64,000 nucleotides of DNA. Origin: Hyphomonas sp. BRH_c22 (GTDB lineage Bacteria > Pseudomonadota > Alphaproteobacteria > Caulobacterales > Hyphomonadaceae). Shown piece by piece: positions 37,877 to 45,802 of this stretch. The stretch's first letter is position 1. Each line of letters begins with the position of its first letter. The stretch spans positions 1 through 64,000 of the forward strand of contig NZ_LADU01000090.1 in NCBI RefSeq assembly GCF_000961795.1, in the 5' to 3' direction. Both the position numbers and the translations under genes were made by a program. Below the pieces are notes generated by a model. The model did no database searches. It was not told where the DNA came from and saw nothing but the letters and a program-made list of their open reading frames with translations.

Positions 37877-37905
37877 TTGAAAGGCGTAAAGCAATTTGCT
37901 AGCTT
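37877..37905 (+). promoter_or_regulatory. candidate promoter of the ccdAB-like operon
   Basis: TTGAAA (37877-37882) is followed after 17 bases by TAGCTT (37900-37905). This would start transcription near 37912, at or next to the antitoxin ATG, giving a leaderless or nearly leaderless message. The -10 match is poor (three of six), but the hexamers fall exactly between the fumC stop and the antitoxin start. Overlaps the palindrome at 37891-37915. Confidence 0.4.
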
Positions 37906-37915
37906 AGCAAAATGC
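37891..37915. promoter_or_regulatory. palindromic operator overlapping the antitoxin start codon
   Basis: A perfect 17-base palindrome TTTGCTA-GCT-TAGCAAA lies at 37895-37911, and the repeat extends to 25 bases with one mismatch pair (GCA outside on the left pairs with TGC, which includes the ATG at 37912-37914). The site covers the likely -10 region and start codon. It is the natural target for the XRE domain of the antitoxin encoded immediately after, giving autorepression. Confidence 0.7.
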
Positions 37916-38382
37916 AACTAAGTGATTGGCGTAAATCTCGAGGTATTAGCCAAAGTGAGCTCGGCGAGGCTGCGGGCCTTGCTGGACCATATATTTCGCA
38001 GATTGAAAGCGGTGCGCGGCGACCGAGCCCGGATGCTGCCAAGCGGATCGAAGCGGCCACAAGCGGCGAAGTGACCGCAGCAGAACTGCTCGGCCTCGAA
38101 ACCGGCGTGTCCAAGCGCACAAAGAGCATGGCTGAAGATGCGGTTTCTTTCGAAGGAAACACCGCAGTGAGCATTCCCGTGCCACCGGCACTCCTTGAAC
38201 AGGCCCGCGCACAGGGACTCGAAGTCGAGGCCTTGGTCGCAGAAGGTGGAATCGTCGCCCTTCGCGAAGCGTCCAAAAAGGCATGGTACGAAGAGAACCG
38301 CGATGTCATCGAAGCCAACCGTGCGCACATTGAAAAGTATGGCACATTTGGACAACGTCACGGCGTGTTCCGCCCCCGATGA
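37912..38382 (+). CDS. antitoxin: XRE helix-turn-helix fused to CcdA
   Basis: A 156-residue protein in two parts. Residues 1-62 are an XRE/HTH_3 DNA-binding domain (RKSRGISQSELGEAAGLAG...ISQIESGARRPSPDAAKRI). After a linker, residues 85-156 resemble full-length CcdA: a ribbon-helix-helix-like VSIPVPPALLEQARAQGLEV and the toxin-neutralising tail WYEENRDVIEANRAHIEKYGTF. Ordinary CcdA is about 72 residues with only the ribbon-helix-helix; here an extra HTH is added. The stop overlaps the toxin ATG by four bases. A palindrome covers its own start codon, so it probably represses its operon. Confidence 0.85.
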   Translation: MQLSDWRKSRGISQSELGEAAGLAGPYISQIESGARRPSPDAAKRIEAATSGEVTAAELLGLETGVSKRTKSMAEDAVSFEGNTAVSIPVPPALLEQARAQGLEVEALVAEGGIVALREASKKAWYEENRDVIEANRAHIEKYGTFGQRHGVFRPR

Positions 38383-38681
38383 AGCAGTTTGACGTATTTG
38401 ACGTCGACGATCCCGGCGGCGCTGTGGCCGTTGTCCTTCTTCAGGGAGCACTCTATCTGGACCTGCCATCGGTCCTGGTCGCGCCGTTGTATCCTGCGGG
38501 GTCGGCGTTGCAATATCCCGTCATCAATCCCGAAATCCGGATTGGGCAGGGATCGGTTATCGTGAAGCTTGAACAGACCACCTCCGTTTCGCCCTTGCTG
38601 CTGGATCGGTACGCGGGGACGGCAGAAGACAGCGCCCAGATTATCAAGGATGCTCTCGACCGCCTGATCTGTGGATACTGA
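38379..38681 (+). CDS. CcdB family toxin
   Basis: A 100-residue protein matching CcdB in length and layout: MKQFDVFDVD at the start, a central VAPLYPAG (the family LxP/PL region), PVINPEIRIGQGSVIVKLEQTTSVSP and a final helix ending DALDRLICGY. Family members poison or inhibit DNA gyrase; in E. coli CcdB the last three residues W-G-I are needed for killing, whereas here the tail is CGY, so poisoning activity may be changed or lost. Translationally coupled to the antitoxin by a four-base overlap, the usual antitoxin-first order. Confidence 0.85.
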   Translation: MKQFDVFDVDDPGGAVAVVLLQGALYLDLPSVLVAPLYPAGSALQYPVINPEIRIGQGSVIVKLEQTTSVSPLLLDRYAGTAEDSAQIIKDALDRLICGY

Positions 38682-38793
38682 AGCGCAGTGATACGGCGCA
38701 TGACGCAGTCTCCCAATCCAGACCCGCGCCGCTGCTCTTGTCTTGTACGCGCCTGTCGGTCAAAGACTTTGAGGAAATGAGAGGAAGATCAGG

Positions 38794-39603
38794 ATGAGCA
38801 TGGATTTCAGCAATCTTTTTTCAGTCGCGGGCAAGACTGTGGTTATCACCGGCGGGTCGCGTGGTATTGGCGAGATGCTCGCCGCCGGCTATCTGGCGAA
38901 TGGCGCGAAAGTCATCATCTCGTCGCGCAAGGCGAAGGCCTGCGAGGAGACGGTCGCGCGGCTGCAGGACCAGTATGGCGGCGAAATCTATGCCATCCCG
39001 TCCGATGTGGGCAACATGGACGGCATCAACCATCTCGCTGGCGAGATCGCCAGACGCGAGGACAAGGTCGATGTGCTCATCAACAATGCCGGCGTGGCGT
39101 GGGGCGCGACGCTGGAAGACTTCCCCGAAGCGGGCTGGGACAAGGTGATGGACGTCAACGTCAAGGGCATCTTCTTCCTGACGCAGAAACTGATGCCGCT
39201 GCTGCGCAAGTCAGCCAGCGCCGATGAACCGGCCCGGGTCATCAACATCGCGTCGATTGACGGCATGCACACAAGCCCGATGAGCGGTTTTGCCTATGGC
39301 ACGTCAAAGGCCGCCGTGATCCATCTCACACAGTTCATGGGTGCGCATCTTGCCGGCGAGCATATCCTGGTCAATGGCATCGCGCCGGGGCCATTCCCGA
39401 CCTGGATGCTGTCGACCGGCGTCGGTTTTGAAGGCAAGACCGAAGGCGTCGACTGGCAATCCATTGGCGACCGCAACCCGTCGGGCCGTGTCGGTGCACC
39501 GAGCGATATTGCGGGCCTTGCGATCTTCCTTTCATCGAAGGCGTCCGCCTATATCACCGGCCACACCATTCCGTGCGACGGCGGTATCGTCTCGGCGAGC
39601 TAG
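38794..39603 (+). CDS. SDR family oxidoreductase
   Basis: A 269-residue classical short-chain dehydrogenase. TGGSRGIG at residues 20-27, NNAGVAWG, catalytic Ser in INIASIDG, Tyr-x-x-x-Lys in YGTSK, and the C-terminal TGHTIPCDGG typical of the 3-oxoacyl-ACP reductase/ glucose-dehydrogenase-like subgroup. Cytoplasmic. The ATG at 38794 has AGAGGA upstream; an ATG two codons later is possible. Substrate unknown and no operon partner is clear. Confidence 0.92.
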   Translation: MSMDFSNLFSVAGKTVVITGGSRGIGEMLAAGYLANGAKVIISSRKAKACEETVARLQDQYGGEIYAIPSDVGNMDGINHLAGEIARREDKVDVLINNAGVAWGATLEDFPEAGWDKVMDVNVKGIFFLTQKLMPLLRKSASADEPARVINIASIDGMHTSPMSGFAYGTSKAAVIHLTQFMGAHLAGEHILVNGIAPGPFPTWMLSTGVGFEGKTEGVDWQSIGDRNPSGRVGAPSDIAGLAIFLSSKASAYITGHTIPCDGGIVSAS

Positions 39604-39690
39604 GGAAACCTGGGTCAGTCTCCTGCCAGCGAAAAATAGATAGAGATCGAAAAAATTCCCACTAAGGTAGGGTAGGCGACTTTGGGGGGC

Positions 39691-40854
39691 ATGGCGTTGG
39701 AGCAGATCGAATCGTACGCTGGTACGGCGGCGCGTCTTGTTCAGGACAACAGTGCGTTCATTCTGAATGTGCTCGCGATCATCGTCGGTATTTTCTCGGG
39801 AATACTATTGTCGCGGTGGGGTCTGGCGGGATTTCGGGAACGCAACCGCGTAAAGCAGATTGGCCAGCTGACGCGGCAGATCAAGGACAAGGAGCGTGTT
39901 TTCAACACGCCAAATCTTCATGCCACCCTGATGGACAGGCAGAGTGTGATCTTTTCCTTTTTCACGCTTGTGTCCGCAATGATGGCCTACTTGCGCGAGA
40001 TTGACTCCTTCAACGATGATCGCCTGCTCGGTACGCCGCTGCTCGACTATTTCACGTGGGTCGCGTTCGCGACCGGCGCTATCGCCATGGCTGTGCTCCT
40101 GAACAAGTGGGTCTGGTCGAATGTGTTCGTCAATTACGATCAGTGGATCCGGACGCGACGGGACCGGATTGATGTGCTCCAGAAGAAGGGGCTGAGCCGA
40201 CGCGCGTCGCTTGAAACGACCGAGACCGAACTGGTCGAAATCGAAAACAGCGAACCCGCCGCGCTGGCAGACCGCAATGACCGGCTCGTTGAGAAGGAGA
40301 CGGGCCGACCGTCCGGCGATCAGTTCGGGCCGTTCCTGCGAAGCCGGGTCAATATGCGGTTTGTACTGTCGAAATCGATCGACGACGAGATGGGCGACAG
40401 ACCCTGGCGGATGGGCATCGTGAAGAATGGCGGAGCGGGCGGCTTTGGATTCATTGCTGAGCGCATCGTGCTGCCGGGATCCGGCAACATGAGCCAGATC
40501 GGGCCCGAATACTATTTTTCCTATTCCAATGTCTGCAATACCGAGCTGCCCGAACTTGGGGACGAGGTGTTCTTCATCTCAAGCATAAAGGGGTCAAAGG
40601 CGCACAAGCACCCGCCAGCCTACCTCGTTTGCCTGCGGGGCAAAACGTGTCGCGGCCTCGTCCGCCAACTGTGGAGCCGGGTCAAGTGCTTTGTCGAAAT
40701 CGTGGATGGCTCGGAAAACTACACCTCAGTATTCGCGCAGGCCGAGAACATCGGAACTGACACAGCCATAAAGTTCGAGGTCGGCCAAAGCGTCGAGGGC
40801 ATCGTCAGCCATAACCACCGTGGCGTGATCCTGCGGGACCTCAAGCGAGTATAA
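39691..40854 (+). CDS. membrane-anchored protein with cold-shock-like RNA-binding domain
   Basis: A 387-residue protein I could not match to a named family. Three hydrophobic segments (about 23-42, 86-103, 118-138) are followed by a charged, probably coiled-coil part (150-205) and then residues 238-315, which follow the cold-shock plan: WRMGIVKNGGAGGFGFI with an RNP1-like GGFGFI (250-255), YYFSYSNV as RNP2-like (274-281) and ELGDEVFF as the third strand. Residues 340-387 (GQSVEGIVSHNHRGVILRDL) look like a second, weaker OB-like unit. This would place nucleic acid binding at the membrane surface. I use the ATG at 39691; a TTG nine bases earlier is the alternative. Confidence 0.72.
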   Translation: MALEQIESYAGTAARLVQDNSAFILNVLAIIVGIFSGILLSRWGLAGFRERNRVKQIGQLTRQIKDKERVFNTPNLHATLMDRQSVIFSFFTLVSAMMAYLREIDSFNDDRLLGTPLLDYFTWVAFATGAIAMAVLLNKWVWSNVFVNYDQWIRTRRDRIDVLQKKGLSRRASLETTETELVEIENSEPAALADRNDRLVEKETGRPSGDQFGPFLRSRVNMRFVLSKSIDDEMGDRPWRMGIVKNGGAGGFGFIAERIVLPGSGNMSQIGPEYYFSYSNVCNTELPELGDEVFFISSIKGSKAHKHPPAYLVCLRGKTCRGLVRQLWSRVKCFVEIVDGSENYTSVFAQAENIGTDTAIKFEVGQSVEGIVSHNHRGVILRDLKRV

Positions 40855-40951
40855 TTGCGTCTGAGCAAAATGTTTCTACGGACTGACAGCGTCTGCACGG
40901 CGTCGTATCCTCGAACAAGAGAATCACTTCCGCCCAGAAAGGCAGATACAC

Positions 40952-41248
40952 ATGGCCAAATCCCCCGTCGGTTCAAAGGACAACCCGTCCCAGTTTGACG
41001 TGATCGGCAAGCTCGCGGACGATGAGCCCTATTTCGTCATCCGCGCGCATGATCCGCTGTCGTCGGCACTGGTCGAGCTGCACGCCTATATCGGTGCAGG
41101 CCAGTCGGGTGCCGCCCACAACAAGCTGGCCGAGATCATGGCGATGACGGCGGCGCGCGCGCCGCGCCCGGCCTCCAGCCCGAAATACCGTGAGACCTTC
41201 GCGATCTCTCTGGCGATGGAACAATGGCGGGACAATCACAAGGAATGA
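40952..41248 (+). CDS. small protein of unknown function, coupled to a GNAT gene
   Basis: A 98-residue soluble protein without signal or membrane segment. It has a compact centre (FVIRAHDPLSSALVELHAYIGAGQSGAAHNKLAEIM) and a basic C-terminal third. A reasonable AAGG ribosome site precedes the ATG. Its stop overlaps the start of the downstream acetyltransferase gene (ATGA), so the two are probably made together. I do not recognise the family. Confidence 0.7.
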   Translation: MAKSPVGSKDNPSQFDVIGKLADDEPYFVIRAHDPLSSALVELHAYIGAGQSGAAHNKLAEIMAMTAARAPRPASSPKYRETFAISLAMEQWRDNHKE

Positions 41249-41835
41249 ACCTGTCGACGGTCACGCTGGCGGACGAACATGTCCGGCTTGAGCCGTTCGA
41301 GGTCTCCCGTCACGGGGCTGACCTGCGGGCCATGGCCGAAGGCGCACCGGACCTGTTCCTGCTCTGGTCCCATCGCGGCCCCGGTGACTGGATTGGCCGC
41401 TGGCTCGACACGATTGCGGGGCGCTCGGCGGCGGGGACGATGCTCGCGTTTGCGGTGCTCCCGCCGGATGGCAGAGGCTTTCTCGGCATCACCAGCTATC
41501 TTGATCCAAGCGCAGTCAATCGCAGCGTCGAGATCGGCATGACGGTCTACGCGCCGCAGGCCGTCGGTACGGCGGTCAATCCGGCGGCCAAGCGCCTGCT
41601 CCTGGCTCACGCCTTTGGCCAGGGCGCGGTTCGTGTCCAGTTCCAGGTGGATGACCGGAACAAGCGCTCGCAGGCCGCTGTGCTGAAACTGGGTGCCAGG
41701 CAGGAAGGCGTGCTGCGCCATCACCGCATCCTGCAGGATGGATTCATTCGCGACACCGCCTTCTTTTCCATTCTCGACAGCGAGTGGCCGGAGGTAAAAG
41801 CCCGCCTTGACGCTCGACTGGCCGCCTCTGGCTGA
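41245..41835 (+). CDS. GNAT family N-acetyltransferase (RimJ/RimL-like)
   Basis: A 196-residue acetyltransferase of the RimJ/RimL type: ADEHVRLEPFEVSRHGADL at the start, GFLGITSYLDPSAVNRSVEIGMTVY as the core strands, and the CoA-binding region NPAAKRLLLAHAFGQ with the final NKRSQAAVLKLGARQEG motif. I chose the ATG at 41245 because it overlaps the previous stop (ATGA) and gives translational coupling; an in-frame ATG at 41224 would add seven residues. Substrate unknown. Confidence 0.88.
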   Translation: MNLSTVTLADEHVRLEPFEVSRHGADLRAMAEGAPDLFLLWSHRGPGDWIGRWLDTIAGRSAAGTMLAFAVLPPDGRGFLGITSYLDPSAVNRSVEIGMTVYAPQAVGTAVNPAAKRLLLAHAFGQGAVRVQFQVDDRNKRSQAAVLKLGARQEGVLRHHRILQDGFIRDTAFFSILDSEWPEVKARLDARLAASG

Positions 41836-41849
41836 GTAGTCTTCGCGCC

Positions 41850-42044
41850 ATGACGACCCCGATAAACCTCAACAAGGCCCGCAAGGCCCGTGCGCGTGAC
41901 GCCAAGGCGCAGGCGGCCGAAGAGAACCGCGCAAAGTTCGGCCGCACCAAGGCCGAACGCACAGCGGAGAAGATGCGCGCCGAGCAACTGGCCAGGCTGT
42001 CGGACGGGCATCGCCTTGACAGGGAGCCGGACGAACAGGGTTAA
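41850..42044 (+). CDS. DUF4169 family protein
   Basis: A 64-residue, highly charged helical protein: INLNKARKARARDAKAQAAEENRAKFGRTKAERT, which matches the alphaproteobacterial DUF4169 family (N-x-x-K-x-R-K-x-x-x-R start and FGRTKAE centre). Cytoplasmic, function unknown. It starts 14 bases after the GNAT gene and is probably part of the same transcript. Confidence 0.85.
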   Translation: MTTPINLNKARKARARDAKAQAAEENRAKFGRTKAERTAEKMRAEQLARLSDGHRLDREPDEQG

Positions 42045-42117
42045 CACAAGCTTTCAGGACGGCCCCCGGATTGCACCCTGACACAGCAGAGTGTTCCAAA
42101 CCGGGAGAAACCGTCAG

Positions 42118-42240
42118 ATGAAGAATGTCCTGATCAAGTTTGTCGTTTGCACAATCGCCTTTTCAGGCGGAATCGCCTGGGGCATCGCGGCTGAAGCCGG
42201 CGAAACCGGCGTGACACTGGCCACCATGTTTGGCGGCTAG
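42118..42240 (+). CDS. small single-span membrane peptide
   Basis: A 40-residue frame with GGGAGAAA nine bases before its ATG. Residues 4-24 are hydrophobic (VLIKFVVCTIAFSGGIAWGIA) and would span the membrane or act as a signal; the rest is short (AEAGETGVTLATMFGG). It ends five bases from the stop of the convergent lipoprotein gene. No homologue known to me; called on the ribosome site and composition only. Confidence 0.55.
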   Translation: MKNVLIKFVVCTIAFSGGIAWGIAAEAGETGVTLATMFGG

Positions 42241-42244
42241 TGCC

Positions 42245-43249
42245 TCAGCTGCCGGATCTGGGCAAGGTGCCATCCAGCAGCATGTCATCGTAACGCCGGC
42301 CTGACACGCGCTCCAGCGCCTCGAAAATCAGCCGCGCCTTCTTGTCCTTCAGCAGGGGAATGCCGCTCGCCAGCTCGGCCGCGCGCGCATAGCGCAGCTG
42401 CGCGGTTTCCATGTCGCCCCGCGCCTCGGCGCAGGCGCCCTGATTGTGCAGCACGGCGGGCGCCCGGGGATAGGCGCGGGCCAGTTCATCCCACTGCGCG
42501 CAGGCACCCAGGAAATTGCCCCCCTTGGTGGCATCGACCGCCAGGCCAAACCGGGTGTCATTCTGCTCTTCCGGGATCAGCCCTTCGGTCATGATCTCGG
42601 CGCGCAGTGTCTTGTTGTAGGGTGCGATATCATAGCGGAAGCGCCGCACCGCCTCGACCACGGCGTCCTCCACCATGCCGATCGGTGCGTTGTATGGATT
42701 ATAGTTTGACTGGCGCGGATCGCGATAGACACCTTCAGGGCGGCCATCATCTGGATATTCTGCAATGTCGATGCAGGTTTCCCGGGCCGATCCGCCCGGC
42801 TGGGCGGCGGTGAACACGGTGCGATTGTCGGCAAGATCGACCAGCGTTGCCGTCACGGCCACGGCGACCGACCCGGTGGTGCATTCGGTTTCCACCATGG
42901 CGTGCCGCTTGCAGTCGAACAGGCCATCATGTTTCACGCAGCGGCGTTCGCGCTCGTAGCGGACTTCCTCATCCCATGCCTCGATATCCACGCGGCCTTC
43001 ATAGAGGCTGTCGGGTCGCCCTTGCGTTGGCATGAACCAGGACATGCCGTCGAGGCGGATATCGGCGATCATCGCTTCCAGCTCGCCTTCGGCAACATCG
43101 CCCGCAGGGCCCCGGAACCTTCCGACTTCTGGGGCGCGGTAATCAGCGGCCTGAGGGAAGTTCGGCGCGATCCGGGCTTCATAATCATAGCCGGGTGTCT
43201 GGCAGGCGGCGAGCAGGGCCGTTGCGGCCAGGAAGAAGAAAAATCGCAT
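42245..43249 (-). CDS. TPR-like lipoprotein of unknown function
   Basis: A 334-residue protein with lipoprotein signal (ALLAAC, Cys16). The body has no clear catalytic motif; several cysteines occur in pairs (RRCVKHDGLFDC, ETECTTGS, RETCID, LGACAQWD, QGACAEA). The last third (ACAQWDELARAYPRAPAVLHNQGACAEARGDMETAQLRYARAAEL) reads as tetratricopeptide repeats. Predicted periplasmic. Convergent with the small membrane peptide gene and divergent from the ene-reductase gene, whose palindrome lies between them. Unknown role. Confidence 0.82.
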   Translation of the reverse strand: MRFFFFLAATALLAACQTPGYDYEARIAPNFPQAADYRAPEVGRFRGPAGDVAEGELEAMIADIRLDGMSWFMPTQGRPDSLYEGRVDIEAWDEEVRYERERRCVKHDGLFDCKRHAMVETECTTGSVAVAVTATLVDLADNRTVFTAAQPGGSARETCIDIAEYPDDGRPEGVYRDPRQSNYNPYNAPIGMVEDAVVEAVRRFRYDIAPYNKTLRAEIMTEGLIPEEQNDTRFGLAVDATKGGNFLGACAQWDELARAYPRAPAVLHNQGACAEARGDMETAQLRYARAAELASGIPLLKDKKARLIFEALERVSGRRYDDMLLDGTLPRSGS

Positions 43250-43336
43250 TGAACTGTCCCCGTATTCGATCTTCTCGGCTTCACTCTGGTGAACAGCGCT
43301 GAACCCCTCATGAACCGGTGCCTTGAACCCACCCCA

Positions 43337-43353
43337 GCGTCAATGGTTGACGC
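43337..43353. promoter_or_regulatory. palindromic operator candidate upstream of the ene-reductase gene
   Basis: GCGTCAA-TGG-TTGACGC is a perfect 17-base inverted repeat, 51 bases before the ene-reductase start and 88 bases before the divergent lipoprotein start. A symmetric site of this size fits a dimeric repressor of the TetR, ArsR or MarR type. No such regulator is encoded next to it, so the cognate protein would act from elsewhere. Confidence 0.55.
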
Positions 43354-43403
43354 GGGCAGGGGGCGTCGCCACTTCTGACGCTGTTTGAATGGAGCCTTCA
43401 AGA

Positions 43404-44510
43404 ATGACCAGCCCGCTTTTCACGCCAATCAAGATCAAGTCCATGAACATCCCCAACCGGATCGTCATGGCTCCGATGACCCGCAGCAAATCACCGGGCG
43501 GCGTGCCGGGCGAGGATGTGGCCGATTATTATGCGCGCCGTGCCGCAGCAGATGTGGGCCTGATCGTTACCGAAGGCACAACCGTGGAACGGGGCGGCTC
43601 GTCGAACGACCCGAACGTGCCAAATTTCTACCGTCCCGATTCGCTGGCCGGCTGGAAGCGCGTTGTCGAGAAAGTGCACGGCGTGAACGGCCTGATCGCG
43701 CCGCAACTCTGGCATCAGGGCATGATGCGCAAGCCGGGCACCGGCCCCAACCCCGACGCGCCGACTGACAGCCCGTCGGGCATCACCCATTCCGGCAAGC
43801 AGGTTTTCGACCCGCCATCGAGCGCGGAAGTCGATGACATGGTCATGGCCTATGCCAATGCGGCCGGTGAAGCAGTCCGTCTCGGCTTTGACGCGATCGA
43901 GATCCACGGCGCCCACGGCTACCTGATCGACGAATTCTTCTGGGACGTGATGAACAAGCGCGAAGACCGTTTCGGCGGCAGCCTGCCGGAGCGCGCAACT
44001 TTCGCGGCCGACATTATCAGGGAAACCCGCAAGCAGGTCGGGCCCGACACCGCGATCATCCTGCGCTTTTCGCAGTGGAAGCAACAGGACTATACCGCCC
44101 GTCTCGCGCAGACACCGGCCGAGTTCGAGGCCTTCCTGAAAGTCTTCGTGGATGCAGGCGTCGATGTGCTGCACGCCTCGCAGCGCCGTTACTGGGAACC
44201 GGAATTCCCGGACGTTGACGGTGAAAACGGCCTTAACACGGCCGCCTGGGCGAAAAAGCTGACAGGCCTGCCAAGCATCACAGTCGGTTCAGTCGGCCTG
44301 ACCGGCGACTTCCAGAATGCCTTCCGCGGCGAAGGGGCCACGGTGCGCAAGCTGGATGACCTGGAAGCCCGCCTCGACAAGGGCGAGTTCGACATGGTCG
44401 CAGTGGGCCGCGCCCTGCTGCAGGATCCGGACTGGGCCACCAAGGTGCGCGAAGGCCGCAGCGGCGAGCTGAAAGACTATGACGCGAAATCCCTCGCGGT
44501 GCTCTACTAG
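43404..44510 (+). CDS. alkene reductase of the Old Yellow Enzyme family
   Basis: A 368-residue FMN-dependent ene-reductase, NemA/OYE type. Start SPLFTPIKIKSMNIPNRIVMAPMTRS is the FMN-binding N-terminus; QLWHQG contains the conserved region, IEIHGAHGYLIDEFFWDVMNKREDRFGGS carries the active-site His/His pair, and the C-terminal FDMVAVGRALLQDPDW binds phosphate. Such enzymes reduce activated C=C bonds and detoxify electrophiles. The ATG at 43404 has GGAG nine bases before it; an ATG 15 bases earlier has none. Alone under a palindrome candidate. Confidence 0.95.
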   Translation: MTSPLFTPIKIKSMNIPNRIVMAPMTRSKSPGGVPGEDVADYYARRAAADVGLIVTEGTTVERGGSSNDPNVPNFYRPDSLAGWKRVVEKVHGVNGLIAPQLWHQGMMRKPGTGPNPDAPTDSPSGITHSGKQVFDPPSSAEVDDMVMAYANAAGEAVRLGFDAIEIHGAHGYLIDEFFWDVMNKREDRFGGSLPERATFAADIIRETRKQVGPDTAIILRFSQWKQQDYTARLAQTPAEFEAFLKVFVDAGVDVLHASQRRYWEPEFPDVDGENGLNTAAWAKKLTGLPSITVGSVGLTGDFQNAFRGEGATVRKLDDLEARLDKGEFDMVAVGRALLQDPDWATKVREGRSGELKDYDAKSLAVLY

Positions 44511-44643
44511 GACCTGCGCCAGCTAATCCCCGCCCGGGCGCAGTGTCATCCCGCTGCATCCGGGCAGGGTATTTTCATCCGATACCGGCGCGATTGCGTA
44601 GAAGGTGCCAGGAGACATGCTCCTGCAACCTGAAAGGTTCGGA

Positions 44644-45189
44644 ATGCACATTTCAAAAGCCCTTGCGTCCGCCCTGCTGGTGGCCTCGTCGGTCACCACG
44701 GCCTGTGCCAGCCAGCAGGTCAGCCAGTTTGCCGACAGCCCCCGCCAGCTCGTTCTGGAAGACTACTTCCTGGGAGAAACCGCCGCCTATGGCGTGTTTG
44801 AAGACCGTTTCGGCAAGGTGCGCCGCCAGTTCAAGGTCGACATTACCGGAACGCTGGATGGCGACCGGCTGACCCTGACGGAAAAATTCAAGTATGATGA
44901 TGGCGAGCGCGACACCCGCATCTGGGAGATCGACGTGCTGGGCGGCGGCGCCTATCGCGGCACAGCCGGTGACGTTCCGGGCCTTGCCGAGGGGCAGGTG
45001 TCGGGCAATGCGTTCAACTGGAAATACAAGGTCGATCTCAAGGTCGGCGACTCGATCTGGAATGTCGGCTTTGACGACTGGATGTACCTGATGGACGACG
45101 ATGTCCTGATCAACCGGGCCTATGTCACGCGCTATGGCATCGAGATTGGCCAGGTAACGATTGCCTTCCGCAAGCCCGCCGGGCGCTAG
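44644..45189 (+). CDS. DUF3833 domain lipoprotein
   Basis: A 181-residue protein with signal peptide and lipobox (SVTTAC, Cys21). The domain (PRQLVLEDYFLGETAAYGVFEDRFGKVRRQFKVDITGTLDGD...FDDWMYLMDDDVLINRAYVTRYGIEIGQVTI) matches DUF3833, a periplasmic lipoprotein family of unknown function with lipocalin-like strands. I take the ATG at 44644 because AAAGG lies nine bases before it and the signal peptide starts there. The stop overlaps the end of the convergent DUF4287 gene by four bases. Confidence 0.88.
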   Translation: MHISKALASALLVASSVTTACASQQVSQFADSPRQLVLEDYFLGETAAYGVFEDRFGKVRRQFKVDITGTLDGDRLTLTEKFKYDDGERDTRIWEIDVLGGGAYRGTAGDVPGLAEGQVSGNAFNWKYKVDLKVGDSIWNVGFDDWMYLMDDDVLINRAYVTRYGIEIGQVTIAFRKPAGR

Positions 45190-45737
45190 GCGCGGCCATA
45201 GGCATCCTTCAGCCAGGATTTCAGTTCGGCATCGATATCGGCCATCGATTCCAGCCGCACCTTGTGGGTGCACATGGAGCCTGGTTTTTCTTCCAGAAGG
45301 CGGCCCGTGCCGGTCATGCCCTTCAGGTTGAGGCCAAGATCGATGCGTGACTTCGTGGCCGGGGTGACGACCGCGAAATTCTTCGATCGGCGGAAAACGA
45401 CACTGGTCTTCTTGGGCGAGATTTCAACGTCCTTGCCCAGAGTGCGCGCGAACGCTTCCAGCGCATCATAGACGGGGCGCAGGCCCTCCTTGCCCGTGTA
45501 CTGGCCAGCCAGCATGTCATTGGGATCTTCATCGAACCGGCCCTTGGCCGTCTGGCAGATCATGTTGGCGTGCCCATGGCCGACACCATGATCCGTCTTG
45601 AGGAGTTTCATCTGCTCGCCATGCGTCCCGAGACCGCTTGCCTGGACAATTTTCACCCAGTCTTCCAGCGACTTGCCGGTCTTTGCCTTGAGACCGGCCT
45701 TCATGCTTGCCATCATTTCGTCTGCGGTCTTTGCCAT
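45186..45737 (-). CDS. DUF4287/DUF5655 domain protein
   Basis: A 183-residue cytoplasmic protein. The N-terminal 70 residues fit DUF4287 (TGKSLEDWVKIVQASGLGTHGEQMKLLKTDHGVGHGHANMI) and the rest fits DUF5655 (KEGLRPVYDALEAFARTLGKDVEISPKKTSVVFRRSKNFAVVTPATKSRIDLGLNLKG). The pair is common in bacteria as one protein; role unknown. It is divergent from the helicase gene, with 65 bases between starts. Confidence 0.9.
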   Translation of the reverse strand: MAKTADEMMASMKAGLKAKTGKSLEDWVKIVQASGLGTHGEQMKLLKTDHGVGHGHANMICQTAKGRFDEDPNDMLAGQYTGKEGLRPVYDALEAFARTLGKDVEISPKKTSVVFRRSKNFAVVTPATKSRIDLGLNLKGMTGTGRLLEEKPGSMCTHKVRLESMADIDAELKSWLKDAYGRA

Positions 45738-45802
45738 CGGTTCGTCCCTCCAAAGTGCCGACGCAGACTAACACATGTCTCAATCCCTGCTATACGTTCC
45801 CG

